A stretch of 64,000 nt of DNA from Kribbella monticola (GTDB taxonomy: Bacteria; Actinomycetota; Actinomycetes; Propionibacteriales; Kribbellaceae): NCBI RefSeq assembly GCF_003261635.1, contig NZ_QFXK01000010.1, positions 124,001-188,000 of the forward strand. Direction: 5' to 3'. The notes beneath the pieces are model-generated. The model made no database searches and was not told the DNA's origin. It saw nothing but the letters and a program-made list of their open reading frames with translations. Every line of letters begins with the position of its first letter. The first letter of the stretch is position 1. The position numbers and the translations under genes were made by a program. Shown here in pieces: positions 34,245 through 42,083 of the stretch.

Positions 34245-34343
34245 ACAGCTGATGCGGCATCTGTTCGACACAGTCGCAGCGGTCACTCACCTTCGATCTA
34301 GCTGAAGGTTCGGCGCTTCACCGGCCCTCCTAAGCTGCGGCGG

Positions 34344-35456
34344 GTGCAGCTCAGAGCAGATCAACAAGAGTTCGCGACCGCCGTCGGCTGGGTCGCGAAA
34401 GGCCTACCTCGTCACACCGGTACGCCGATCCTTCTGGGCCTGCTGCTCACGGCCGGTCCGGACGGCGCCACAATCTCCGGCACGGACCAGGCCGTGTCGG
34501 CCCGGATCAGCCTGCACTGTCAGATCGATGCCGAAGGCACCTGTCTCGTCCCGGGACGAATCCTCGCGGAGATCACCAAGCTGCTCCCACCAGGGCCGGT
34601 CACGCTCACCGCAGATGGTCACCGGTTCGCCATCAGTTGCGGGGATGCCGTCTACTCGCTTCCCTTGCTACCACTGGCCGACTACCCGGCAACCGGTTCA
34701 CCTGCAGCGGAGTACGAGTTGGCGCTCGAGGCCGGCGCGTTCGCCGCGGCTGTCGAGCAAGTCGCTGTCTCCGCCGCGCGGGACGACGTGGTCCCGGCGC
34801 TGACGGGGATCAACCTCAACTTCTCAGGCGACGCGGTCGAGCTGGCAAGCACCGACCGGTACCGGCTGGGCATCGCCCGCGTCGAGGTGACCGAGCAAGC
34901 GAACCCGTACGAGGTGCTTGTGCCGGCGAAGGTACTGGCCGAGCTGACCCGGGCGTTCGCGGGCGACGGCGGCCGCCTCCTGCTTTCACTCACCGGCGAG
35001 ACGTTTCACCTACGCAATACCACCCGCTCGGCTTGGGTCCGCACGCTGACCGGCCCCTACCCGTCGTACCGGCGGATCGTTCCCCAGCACACCCCGATCA
35101 GCGCCACCGTCGACCGCCTGGCCCTGCGAGACGTCGTCAGACGCCTGAGCGTCGTCGCCGACGGCATGACGCCGATCTGGCTCGAGCACGGCGCGGGCAC
35201 GCTCCGGGTCCGCGCCGGCTCGGACGACGACGCGTCTGGAGCTGAGACTCTGGCCAGTACCGGCACCGGAGACGCCTTGACTATCGCCTTCACCGCGCAT
35301 CTCCTGCTCGACGCGATCAACTCGTTCGACAGCGCGAAGCTGACCACGGCGTACACGGGTGCGCGAAAGCCCGCCGTACTGACCGGTGCCAACGGCAACG
35401 GCGAACCGGACTGCGACTACCTGCATGTGCTCACCCCACGCCTCCTTCCGCAGTAG
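34344..35456 (+). CDS. DNA polymerase III beta-clamp paralogue
   Basis: 370 residues from the GTG at 34344. It has the three-part sliding-clamp architecture: LRADQQEFATAVGWVAKGLP at the N-terminus, LPLADYPATG, LTGINLNFSGDAVELASTDR with YRLGIARVEV in domain two, and TGPYPSYRRIVPQ in domain three. That matches DnaN throughout, but the gene is not beside dnaA, gyrB or recF, so it is probably a second clamp. Actinomycetes often carry such paralogues; a role in repair or a lineage-specific element is possible. Confidence 0.85.
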   Translation: MQLRADQQEFATAVGWVAKGLPRHTGTPILLGLLLTAGPDGATISGTDQAVSARISLHCQIDAEGTCLVPGRILAEITKLLPPGPVTLTADGHRFAISCGDAVYSLPLLPLADYPATGSPAAEYELALEAGAFAAAVEQVAVSAARDDVVPALTGINLNFSGDAVELASTDRYRLGIARVEVTEQANPYEVLVPAKVLAELTRAFAGDGGRLLLSLTGETFHLRNTTRSAWVRTLTGPYPSYRRIVPQHTPISATVDRLALRDVVRRLSVVADGMTPIWLEHGAGTLRVRAGSDDDASGAETLASTGTGDALTIAFTAHLLLDAINSFDSAKLTTAYTGARKPAVLTGANGNGEPDCDYLHVLTPRLLPQ

Positions 35457-35628
35457 CAGCACGACGTTCGCCGCTGACCTACTCGCCCGGCCGAACAGCG
35501 TTGTCGCGTGCGCAAGGCTGGCTATCCGCTGCGAATGCACCCGACGCCGAACTCTGGTGCGGCGCCGGAGGCCGGTCTAGCATCCGCCTACAACTCGGGT
35601 AGGGGACACGTCATTCAGGGGAGGATCG

Positions 35629-36093
35629 ATGTTTCGTCGGCAACTCGATCGGCGCCCGCGCAGGTCTGTACTGCGCGCTACCGCCGTCGCTGTACTGTCT
35701 CTCGTCGTTCTGTGCACCAGCGAGCTGACCGCCTCAGCCGTGCTCAGTCTGCAGCCGGGGTGGAACCTGTGGACCAGGGAGTACTGCGAGGCAGGCACCT
35801 TCGTGAGCATGCGCCACCTGCACCTCGAATCGGACCCCACACGCGTGCAAGGACGGGAGTATCTCTACCGCCGAGGCGGTCGCCTCTGCGCATTCACCGC
35901 CGACCACGCCGCCGGCGACCACAAGATCCAGATCTGGGGCCGCACCGACAACAGCGACTGGTCAGTCGAGTACGGCACCTTCTCGGAGTACGCCGGCGCC
36001 CTGGCCGCCCCCCAGGGCTACTGCATCCACGTAATAGCGATGCTCGAATACGGCCCCGGCTGGTGGTCCACAGACGAAAAACGCTTCTGCTGA
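35629..36093 (+). CDS. Small secreted protein of unknown function
   Basis: 154 residues. The N-terminus is an arginine-rich stretch, a hydrophobic core (ATAVAVLSLVVLCTSELTAS) and a likely cleavage site after ASA. The mature part is about 115 residues with four or five Cys (EYCEAGTF, RLCAFTAD, GYCIHVIA, KRFC), which may pair outside the cell, and many Trp/Tyr residues. I recognise no family. It stands alone and ends in Cys. Confidence 0.75.
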   Translation: MFRRQLDRRPRRSVLRATAVAVLSLVVLCTSELTASAVLSLQPGWNLWTREYCEAGTFVSMRHLHLESDPTRVQGREYLYRRGGRLCAFTADHAAGDHKIQIWGRTDNSDWSVEYGTFSEYAGALAAPQGYCIHVIAMLEYGPGWWSTDEKRFC

Positions 36094-36531
36094 ACACCAA
36101 CCACCCGATAGCCGAAAGGCGATCGGGTAGTTTCTCAGTCGCTCGCACACAAGCCGTCGAGCAGCTCGATCACGACCCAGCCGTCCGCGCGACGCCCGCA
36201 AGCCTCCAACCGAGCCGAAGCGCAGAAGCGACCGCAGCCCCACAACCTGCTCCAGCTGCCGCCGATCCACCAACACGCCGACCACATCGTCGACGTGAAA
36301 ATCGACCCCTTGGCCGACGGCGCGGATAACTACTGTGTCCGAGGAGCAACAAGCACCTTAACCACACGCCTCGAGATCCCTGTTTGAGTCAGGGCTCTGA
36401 ACGCGCCCTGGCCGGTACCACGATCGTGATCTGATGACGCTCGGTAACAGATCGACCTCCGCGCACGATAGGTCCGGAGTGGGACTGGGCTGAACTGATC
36501 TGGGTGCAGGTTCGCGAGTAGGTGGGGATGT
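36094..36531. other. Intergenic region with no convincing gene
   Basis: About 440 bases. Open frames here look like chance frames on both strands. It contains one copy of a 36-bp dispersed repeat (36335-36370) and the upstream region of the LuxR-type gene. Nothing else is identifiable. Confidence 0.6.
36335..36370. repeat. Dispersed 36-bp repeat, copy 1
   Basis: Matches 60816-60851 at 32 of 36 positions without gaps, including an unbroken GCACCTTAACCACACGCC. Both copies lie in poorly coding regions in the same orientation. Read on the minus strand, both end an open frame with SRRVVKV-like residues, so they may be remnants of one coding element. Confidence 0.75.
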
Positions 36532-37539
36532 GTGGTGTTGGTGTCCGCGAGGAGCGTTCGTCCGAACGTCAGTCCGAGTGTGGCGATTGTTCTACACGAG
36601 GCGTTCAAGAAGATGTCAGGCTCGTTGATCGGCAACCACTATGCGCTGTACGACTACGCGCGGGTGGTGATGACGAAGATCGCACCTGTCGACGCGTTCT
36701 ATGTCGGTCTGATCCATGCGGGGACAAGGGTTCGATTCCCTTACAACTACGACGGCGCGCGGCATGACGACTCGGATGTCCACACCATCGGTCGGGACGG
36801 ACTGACCGCCTGGCTGCTCGCCAACAAGCGGACTTATCGGTTCGACTTCGATCATGGCTTCTTGCTGAATGGGGGAATCGGGTTCGGCGATGTCCACAAA
36901 CGCTCAGCTGACGCTGTGACTGTGCCGCTGCTGTCTCGGACCCTCGATGGGCCCGCGGTGTTCGGGATGATGTCGATGCAGAGCTATGAGCCGGGCGTCT
37001 ACAACGGGGAGGCAGTGGCTGCCTTCGAGTGGATTGCTGACGTGATCGGCCGGGTGCTGTCGCGTGAACAGGAGGATCGCGATGCGCTCGGGGTGTTGAG
37101 ATCTGGGACCGACGACGCCGTTGGCGATGGTTTCCTGACGTCGGATCAGATGGTGGAGTACCTGGTTGAGCAGATCGGGGAGGTACGGCGACGGGCGGAA
37201 CAGGTACTGGACGATACTGGCATCACCGTAGACCGCGCTCGCGGCGTGCTGGCTGATGTCACCACCGACTGCCTACGCATCCAAGCAGAGCTGGTCGAGA
37301 TGACCTTGCTGGTCGATGACCGGCCTACCCTGCGGTTCAACACGTTGACACCTGCCGAGCAGACGATTGCTGTGCTGCTGGCTGACGGACTGAGCAACCA
37401 GGCGATCTCCGAGCAGTTGCGGCCGACGAGCATCAACACCGTCAAGACCCATCTGAAGAACATCGCCGGGAAGTACGGAATGAGCACTCGAGCAGAGATC
37501 GCTGCTGACGTGGTCAAGCACCTGGGACTGGCGCATTAG
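36532..37539 (+). CDS. LuxR-family regulator with GAF-like sensory domain
   Basis: 335 residues from the GTG at 36532. A GAF-like region (about 40-180, DAFYVGLIHAGTRVRFPYNY and VTVPLLSRTLDGPAVFGMMS) is followed by a helical linker and a C-terminal LuxR/GerE HTH: LTPAEQTIAVLLADGLSNQA then ISEQLRPTSINTVKTHLKNI. A cytoplasmic one-component regulator; the signal is unknown. It has no coupled target gene and no phosphoacceptor domain. Confidence 0.82.
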   Translation: MVLVSARSVRPNVSPSVAIVLHEAFKKMSGSLIGNHYALYDYARVVMTKIAPVDAFYVGLIHAGTRVRFPYNYDGARHDDSDVHTIGRDGLTAWLLANKRTYRFDFDHGFLLNGGIGFGDVHKRSADAVTVPLLSRTLDGPAVFGMMSMQSYEPGVYNGEAVAAFEWIADVIGRVLSREQEDRDALGVLRSGTDDAVGDGFLTSDQMVEYLVEQIGEVRRRAEQVLDDTGITVDRARGVLADVTTDCLRIQAELVEMTLLVDDRPTLRFNTLTPAEQTIAVLLADGLSNQAISEQLRPTSINTVKTHLKNIAGKYGMSTRAEIAADVVKHLGLAH

Positions 37540-37813
37540 GGGTGCGGCTCACCCACGGGGTGAGTCGAGCGACGACGCTTCTCACCCGGCACGGTATGGC
37601 GTTGCTGACTACGCTCCGTGCAGCATCGGGGTGAAGGTCGCTGAGCATCCGTGAAGCGCGGGTTTGAGCTGGAGGAGTAGGTCTTCGCGCCGTCGCGCTG
37701 GCGGTGTCGAATAGGTGGGGGGAGGATGTCCGTGTGCTGGATACCGTTCAGGGGGATGAGATCGTCGTGCTGAGCCGATGAGCAGAGTCGGCCAGTGATT
37801 GACGAGACCTGTT
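37540..37813. other. Intergenic region between convergent genes
   Basis: Separates the LuxR-type gene and the convergent lipoprotein gene. Apart from the hairpin that follows at 37814, no gene, repeat or motif is evident; small frames here lack ribosome sites. Confidence 0.5.
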
Positions 37814-37855
37814 GGGGTGCGATGCATCGAGTGGTAACTCGTTGCATCGCACCCC
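37814..37855. terminator. Long nested hairpin terminator
   Basis: GGGGTGCGATGCA (37814-37826) pairs perfectly with TGCATCGCACCCC (37843-37855). Inside, CGAGT-ggta-ACTCG (37828-37841) forms a second stem, separated from the first by a single T-T mismatch. It lies 10 bases past the lipoprotein stop on the minus strand and can also stop transcription from the LuxR side. Confidence 0.88.
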
Positions 37856-37865
37856 ATTGGTCTGC

Positions 37866-38996
37866 TTAGCGAGGACAGGTCGGGTCCATCAGGACCAGGC
37901 GCATTGAGATCGCCTCCACGGGGCCGTCCGGATGGCGGTAGCCGGTCCAGTCGATGCCCACACCTTGGGTCAGAATGCGCTGGGCCGACATTCCCAGCTC
38001 GACTAGGATCCCCTTCGCGGCGTTGGCTCGAGCCTTGGACAACGGATTAGCGGGATTGTTCTCCTTGTACGCCGTGGTGCCCGTGAGCACGACGTTGAAC
38101 CCGGTCTCCTTGAGTCCCTTCGCCAGGTCCCGCAGCGCATCCCGGGCGCGGTTCCGGTCGACGAAGGTGGCCTTGTCCGGTGCGAAGCCGAGCTGCGCTT
38201 CGTTGAACCTGAACTGCCGGCAGAGATTCTTCGGGTTCGGCGGAGCAGGTCGCTTCGTCACGCCGACGGTGGGCAGCGAAGCCGCACGGGGGCCGGCGGG
38301 CAACGAGTCCGGCGCGATCTGAACCGGTTTCACTGCTCCTGCCTCCGACAGGACATCGGTCCACAAAGCGGTCAGCCGGGCCGAGTCCGGAGAGGTCAAG
38401 CGTCCTTGAGGTGCGGCGGTCTGGCCGAGTCCGGTCATCAGCACTGAGATTCCGTTGAGATCGGGCGAGTAGTGTCCGGCCTTCAACTCTTTGCCGATCG
38501 CGACCGGGTCGCTGTCGAGCACCGACAGATCCTTCATCGTCAGCGGCCCGGTGGTGTCGAGGCCGCTGTCGATGGTGATGATCTGCTTCGGCCCGTCCAA
38601 TGAACTGATGTTGTCCCGGGCGACCTTGATCGCGGAGAACAGGCTGGCCTCCTTGGCATCCGCGGGGTACTTGGTCACGATCGACGGGATCTCGGCCAGC
38701 CGCTGCTTGGTGAACTGCTCGCAGGCTTTCGTGGTGCCGTACGGACAGGCCAGATTGCTCTGTGCCACCACCCTCGGCTCCCCGGTCACAGAGACGATGA
38801 CAAGCCGGTCGCCACGCTCGATCGCGCCCTTCAGGGCGGTGCTAGCGGCTTGGGTCAGCGTGGGCGCCGGCATGTTCTGCCGGTTCCCGATGACCAGTGC
38901 CGTCGCGCCGCCATGCTGCTCGGCCGGGCCGCACCCGGTCAGTCCGAGCAGGCCGGCGCTGACCAGACCGACCGTGACAATACGTAGTACGTGCAT
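37866..38996 (-). CDS. Lipoprotein with OmpA-like C-terminal domain
   Basis: 376 residues. The signal peptide ends in a lipobox (GLLGLTGC, Cys about 22), so it is membrane-anchored. The middle region (ALVIGNRQNMPAPTLTQAAS, RLVIVSVTGEPRVV, KQIITIDSGLDTTGPL) resembles a vWA-like fold without a full metal site. The C-terminus is OmpA-like: ARDALRDLAKGLKETGFNVV, then NPLSKARANAAKGILVELGM, a peptidoglycan-binding pattern. Last gene of the four-gene minus operon that faces the CHAT/ClpB operon. Confidence 0.8.
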   Translation of the reverse strand: MHVLRIVTVGLVSAGLLGLTGCGPAEQHGGATALVIGNRQNMPAPTLTQAASTALKGAIERGDRLVIVSVTGEPRVVAQSNLACPYGTTKACEQFTKQRLAEIPSIVTKYPADAKEASLFSAIKVARDNISSLDGPKQIITIDSGLDTTGPLTMKDLSVLDSDPVAIGKELKAGHYSPDLNGISVLMTGLGQTAAPQGRLTSPDSARLTALWTDVLSEAGAVKPVQIAPDSLPAGPRAASLPTVGVTKRPAPPNPKNLCRQFRFNEAQLGFAPDKATFVDRNRARDALRDLAKGLKETGFNVVLTGTTAYKENNPANPLSKARANAAKGILVELGMSAQRILTQGVGIDWTGYRHPDGPVEAISMRLVLMDPTCPR

Positions 38997-39006
38997 GAGC
39001 TGTTCC

Positions 39007-39801
39007 TCAGGTTCCGGGGTCGGTACGGCGTCGGCGGTGGTCGTAGGTGAGCAGTACTTCGGTCGCTTCGGGCTCGCCGAGGTTGCGGCTGATGCGCTCG
39101 ACCTTCTCCTCGTGGGCGATGCCGGCGAAGCTCTCCGCCAGCTCGTCCTCCAGCAGCTGCGCCTCGCGCAGCCGGGTGGCGTCGGATCGCAGTTCGGTCA
39201 GTAGATGACCCTCCGTGGTGGCTGACTCGCGCGCACGCCTGAGGTGGCGGAGCAGCCAGTCGCGCTCTCTGGCCAGCTCGTTCACCAAGCGCTGGCGTTG
39301 CCGGTCGTAGGCATGCTTCGACGCCAGCATCGCGGTCGCCGAGAATACGATCGCCAGCAGGATGGCGACGAACACCCGCTCGCGGATGGCGTTGGAATCC
39401 GCTGCCGAGTTGCCGGCGAACGGATCATCGATGACGGCGCCCAGGGTGGTCGGGTCTCCGATAGGGCTGAACGTGAGCCGGATAACGGCCATCGCCGTCC
39501 CCAGCGTCAGCCACAACAGGGAGGTCGCCAGGAGGGTCGGGAGCGTGATGTGCTCACGTCGACGGCGCTGGCTGAGGGTGGCACCGAAGATCCAGGGCAG
39601 CAGGATCGAGACTGCGGTACAGCCGGCCGTGACGACGAGCGCGATCGTGTCGGTGGCATCCTTCAGCAGCAGCTGCGTGTTCAGGTAGAAGCCCCAGCCG
39701 TCGACTCCTGCCAGCGCGAGGACCAGCACCCACCAGCCGATCTCCCGCGCCAACCGGTTCCAGCGCTGCGGCGCTATCGACGTCACGTTGTAGATGCTCA
39801 T
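39007..39801 (-). CDS. Four-helix membrane protein with cytoplasmic coiled coil
   Basis: 264 residues. Four hydrophobic segments (about 22-45, 53-75, 87-108, 142-162) are followed by a charged helical tail (AYDRQRQRLVNELARERDWL, ESATTEGHLLTELRSDATRL) likely to be a coiled coil. No known domain. Its start overlaps the preceding stop by four bases and it ends 11 bases before the lipoprotein start, so the operon is tight. It may link the coiled-coil proteins to the membrane. Confidence 0.78.
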   Translation of the reverse strand: MSIYNVTSIAPQRWNRLAREIGWWVLVLALAGVDGWGFYLNTQLLLKDATDTIALVVTAGCTAVSILLPWIFGATLSQRRRREHITLPTLLATSLLWLTLGTAMAVIRLTFSPIGDPTTLGAVIDDPFAGNSAADSNAIRERVFVAILLAIVFSATAMLASKHAYDRQRQRLVNELARERDWLLRHLRRARESATTEGHLLTELRSDATRLREAQLLEDELAESFAGIAHEEKVERISRNLGEPEATEVLLTYDHRRRRTDPGT

Positions 39802-40235
39802 GACCTGCCTTTCGTCCGCTCCGCCTGGATGGCGAGATCCACGTCCCTGAGCCGGGACTCGAGTTGTTCGATCCGGGCGTTGGTGCGATCCAGGTGGCCT
39901 TGGCGTTCGGCGAGTTCATAGCCGTATTTGCGCCGCCGCTCGAGGTGTTCGAGGGCGATCTGGCGCTGCCACTGGTCCCGGACAAGCTCGACCCGGTCCT
40001 CGAGCACCCGCGGCGTCCCCTCGTCGATCGCGCCCCGGGCGTAGAGCTCGTCGATCCGGTCGCGGATCTCGAGGACCAGTCCGGCCGGATCCGGACATGA
40101 CGGATAGGCCTCGAAGAGGGCCGGCTTCTGCCGGTCGATCTCGAGATCTGCGGCCGGCTGCAGGAGCCGCCGGAACCAGGCCGTGATCCGCTGGGTGATT
40201 CCGGGCACCGCTTCGTCTACGGACATGCTGGTCAT
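39798..40235 (-). CDS. Small helical protein of unknown function
   Basis: 145 residues, no signal peptide. The first part includes PGITQRITAWFRRLLQPAAD; the C-terminal half is a probable coiled coil (LAERQGHLDRTNARIEQLES then RLRDVDLAIQAERTKG). No family recognised. It overlaps both neighbours by four bases, so it is translated with them. Confidence 0.78.
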   Translation of the reverse strand: MTSMSVDEAVPGITQRITAWFRRLLQPAADLEIDRQKPALFEAYPSCPDPAGLVLEIRDRIDELYARGAIDEGTPRVLEDRVELVRDQWQRQIALEHLERRRKYGYELAERQGHLDRTNARIEQLESRLRDVDLAIQAERTKGRS

Positions 40236-40927
40236 TCCGTCACCTCGCCGGCCCTGCCGCCCATCCCAACAAGCTGCTCGGCGAGCTCCTTCGGTACTGG
40301 CGGCACCTCTTGATCGAGCCGATCCGCCAGGAAGCTGCGATGCCGGTGATGCTTGACCAGGCTCTCGTCGAAGGTCGACCGCCGGAGCACCGCCAGCCTG
40401 TGGACGAGTTCGAGCTCCGTCGCGTACCGCAGGTTCACGGTCCGCACCTTGGCCACCAGCTTCGCCTGCCGCTCAACCGCTGCGGCCAGTTCCGTGGACG
40501 TCTTCGAAGCCGCCGCCTCGGCCACGGTCAGGGCCCGTCGCCGCACCCGCGCCCGGCGTGCACGCGTCAATTGGTCCAACTCGGGCGTCGGTGCAAGTGT
40601 CGCCTGCAGTTGGTCCAGCTGCCTGCGGTCGCGATCCACCTGCTCCCGCAGTTCCGTGATCTGCCGATCCAGTACGGCGAGCTCCTCAACCGCCGACAGA
40701 AGCTCGGATGTCAGGATCTGCCGAAGCCGGCTGAGCGCCTCGTTCCGCTGGGCGAAGAAGAGCTCTCGCTCCTGGGTGGTCAGTGGTCCGTTGTCCAGTT
40801 CGAGCAGAGGCTCGTCCTGCCGGGCCACCCGGAGCGCATCCCGGCGCAGCCGGCGTCGCTCCCGCGGGCCGAGCTGCTCAGTACCGGACGTCGGCTCGGT
40901 CGCGTCGGCACTCCCGCCTACTCGCAT
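40232..40927 (-). CDS. Coiled-coil protein of unknown function
   Basis: 231 residues from ATG 40927 (MRVGGSADATEPTSGTEQLG). Mostly charged helix: ELREQVDRDRRQLDQLQATL and LTRARRARVRRRALTVAEAA are typical stretches. No catalytic or membrane features. First gene of the minus operon, starting about 40 bases from the dyad at 40968-41002. A partner for the divergent coiled-coil protein at 41028 is possible. Confidence 0.75.
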   Translation of the reverse strand: MRVGGSADATEPTSGTEQLGPRERRRLRRDALRVARQDEPLLELDNGPLTTQERELFFAQRNEALSRLRQILTSELLSAVEELAVLDRQITELREQVDRDRRQLDQLQATLAPTPELDQLTRARRARVRRRALTVAEAAASKTSTELAAAVERQAKLVAKVRTVNLRYATELELVHRLAVLRRSTFDESLVKHHRHRSFLADRLDQEVPPVPKELAEQLVGMGGRAGEVTE

Positions 40928-40967
40928 CGTTGCTTCCCTTTCGCCACGCAAGGCTTACTGCCTCGCA

Positions 40968-41002
40968 CTGACGGACAAACCGATCCCGGTTCTGTCCGTC
41001 AG
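40968..41002. promoter_or_regulatory. Large dyad in the divergent control region
   Basis: CTGACGGACA (40968-40977) and TGTCCGTCAG (40993-41002) are perfect inverted repeats; inside, AACCG and CGGTT pair around ATCC with one bulged C. The element sits alone in the 100-base gap between two divergent operons, placed to control both. It could be an operator or a leader stem-loop. The 10-mer TGTCCGTCAG recurs at 47483 and 55595. Confidence 0.75.
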
Positions 41003-41027
41003 GGCGTGAAGACGAAAGGAACCCGGT

Positions 41028-42083
41028 GTGAGCAGTCAACGAGTCGTCAGCTTCGAGCTGACCGATGCCCAGCGTGCCCAGGTCCGCCGCGTCGTGGCCC
41101 TCAACCAGGCCATCAGTACCGGCCGGGTCGAGCGGGCCCGGCAACGGATGCTCGCGCAACTCGACCGGCTGACCGCGACGGCCCCGGCCGAGGCGCTGCC
41201 GTCGCGGGCAGCTGTGGATGCGGCCTTCGACAACACGACAGATGTCGACCGGCCTTCGGGGCAGACCGCCGTACTCGCAGAACAGCTCAGTCGGGCGCGT
41301 GCTCGTACGGCGACCGATGACCGCCTGGTCGAGTCGCTTCTCGCCCGGGTGCCCGCCGTCGAGTCGTTACCGGAAGCGGTGACGACGGCCGTGGCCGAGG
41401 TCAGGTCGGCATCGCCAGCGCAGCGCAGCGCGGCCATCGAGACCTTGAAGGAGGAGGCCGAGGCGGCCATCGCGAGGTCTCGCAATCGCGAGCGGAGCCA
41501 GGGCGAGCTCGACCACGCAGCCGCGATCACCGAGGCATTGGGTGCCCTGGGCAACGAGTTGCGCGAGAGCCTCCGAGTGAAGGTGAAGCAGCTGCAGTCC
41601 GACCTCGCCTCGGCGGCCGAGCGGTATGCCGACGGGCACGACGTACCGTCGAAAGCGCTCGTCGTCAGCGCCACCAAACTCCGGCAGGAGTTCAGCCAGG
41701 ACGAGGACGACGCACACACTCTCGCGATCCTCGCCGGCCACTGGCGCGACCTCGGCTACGAGGTCGACGTCGGAACCGACCTGTTCGTTGCCCACGCCGG
41801 CCACGACCGCGGTGTCACGGTCCGGGTGGTCAGCGGCGCCGCGGTGGCCCAACAGGTCGGTATCACCAACGAACTCGGCCAACGCCGCACCCCGACCCCA
41901 GGCTCGTACGACGCCATCTGCGGCGCGGCTGCCGAAGTAGAGCAACGAGCAGGTCAGGCGGGCCTTCAGACGATCCATCGCGAAGTGGAGAACGAGGAGA
42001 CGGCACCGCTCGCGACGGCCGTCGTGAAAACGAGAACCAACGGATCGGTCCCTGATCCACACCACAAGCACCACGGAGAATGA
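41028..42083 (+). CDS. Coiled-coil protein with C-terminal unknown domain
   Basis: 351 residues from the GTG at 41028. Residues 1-220 are largely helical and charged (LTDAQRAQVRRVVALNQAIS, RARQRMLAQLDRLTATAPAE). The C-terminal part has a compact look: AHTLAILAGHWRDLGYEVDV then GTDLFVAHAGHDRGVTVRVV, followed by a His-rich tail (DPHHKHHGE). No known family. First gene of the ten-gene operon; it overlaps the AAA+ gene by four bases and may be its adaptor. Confidence 0.78.
   Translation: MSSQRVVSFELTDAQRAQVRRVVALNQAISTGRVERARQRMLAQLDRLTATAPAEALPSRAAVDAAFDNTTDVDRPSGQTAVLAEQLSRARARTATDDRLVESLLARVPAVESLPEAVTTAVAEVRSASPAQRSAAIETLKEEAEAAIARSRNRERSQGELDHAAAITEALGALGNELRESLRVKVKQLQSDLASAAERYADGHDVPSKALVVSATKLRQEFSQDEDDAHTLAILAGHWRDLGYEVDVGTDLFVAHAGHDRGVTVRVVSGAAVAQQVGITNELGQRRTPTPGSYDAICGAAAEVEQRAGQAGLQTIHREVENEETAPLATAVVKTRTNGSVPDPHHKHHGE

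Noticed and set aside
36330..36635. Minus-strand open frame ending in the dispersed repeat
   Set aside because: It overlaps the start of the LuxR-type gene, has no ribosome site and matches no family.
31568..37539. A complete contractile injection system around the LQRxAGN protein
   Set aside because: No sheath, tube, baseplate or eCIS ATPase genes are nearby; the only AAA+ gene (42080) is of ClpB type.
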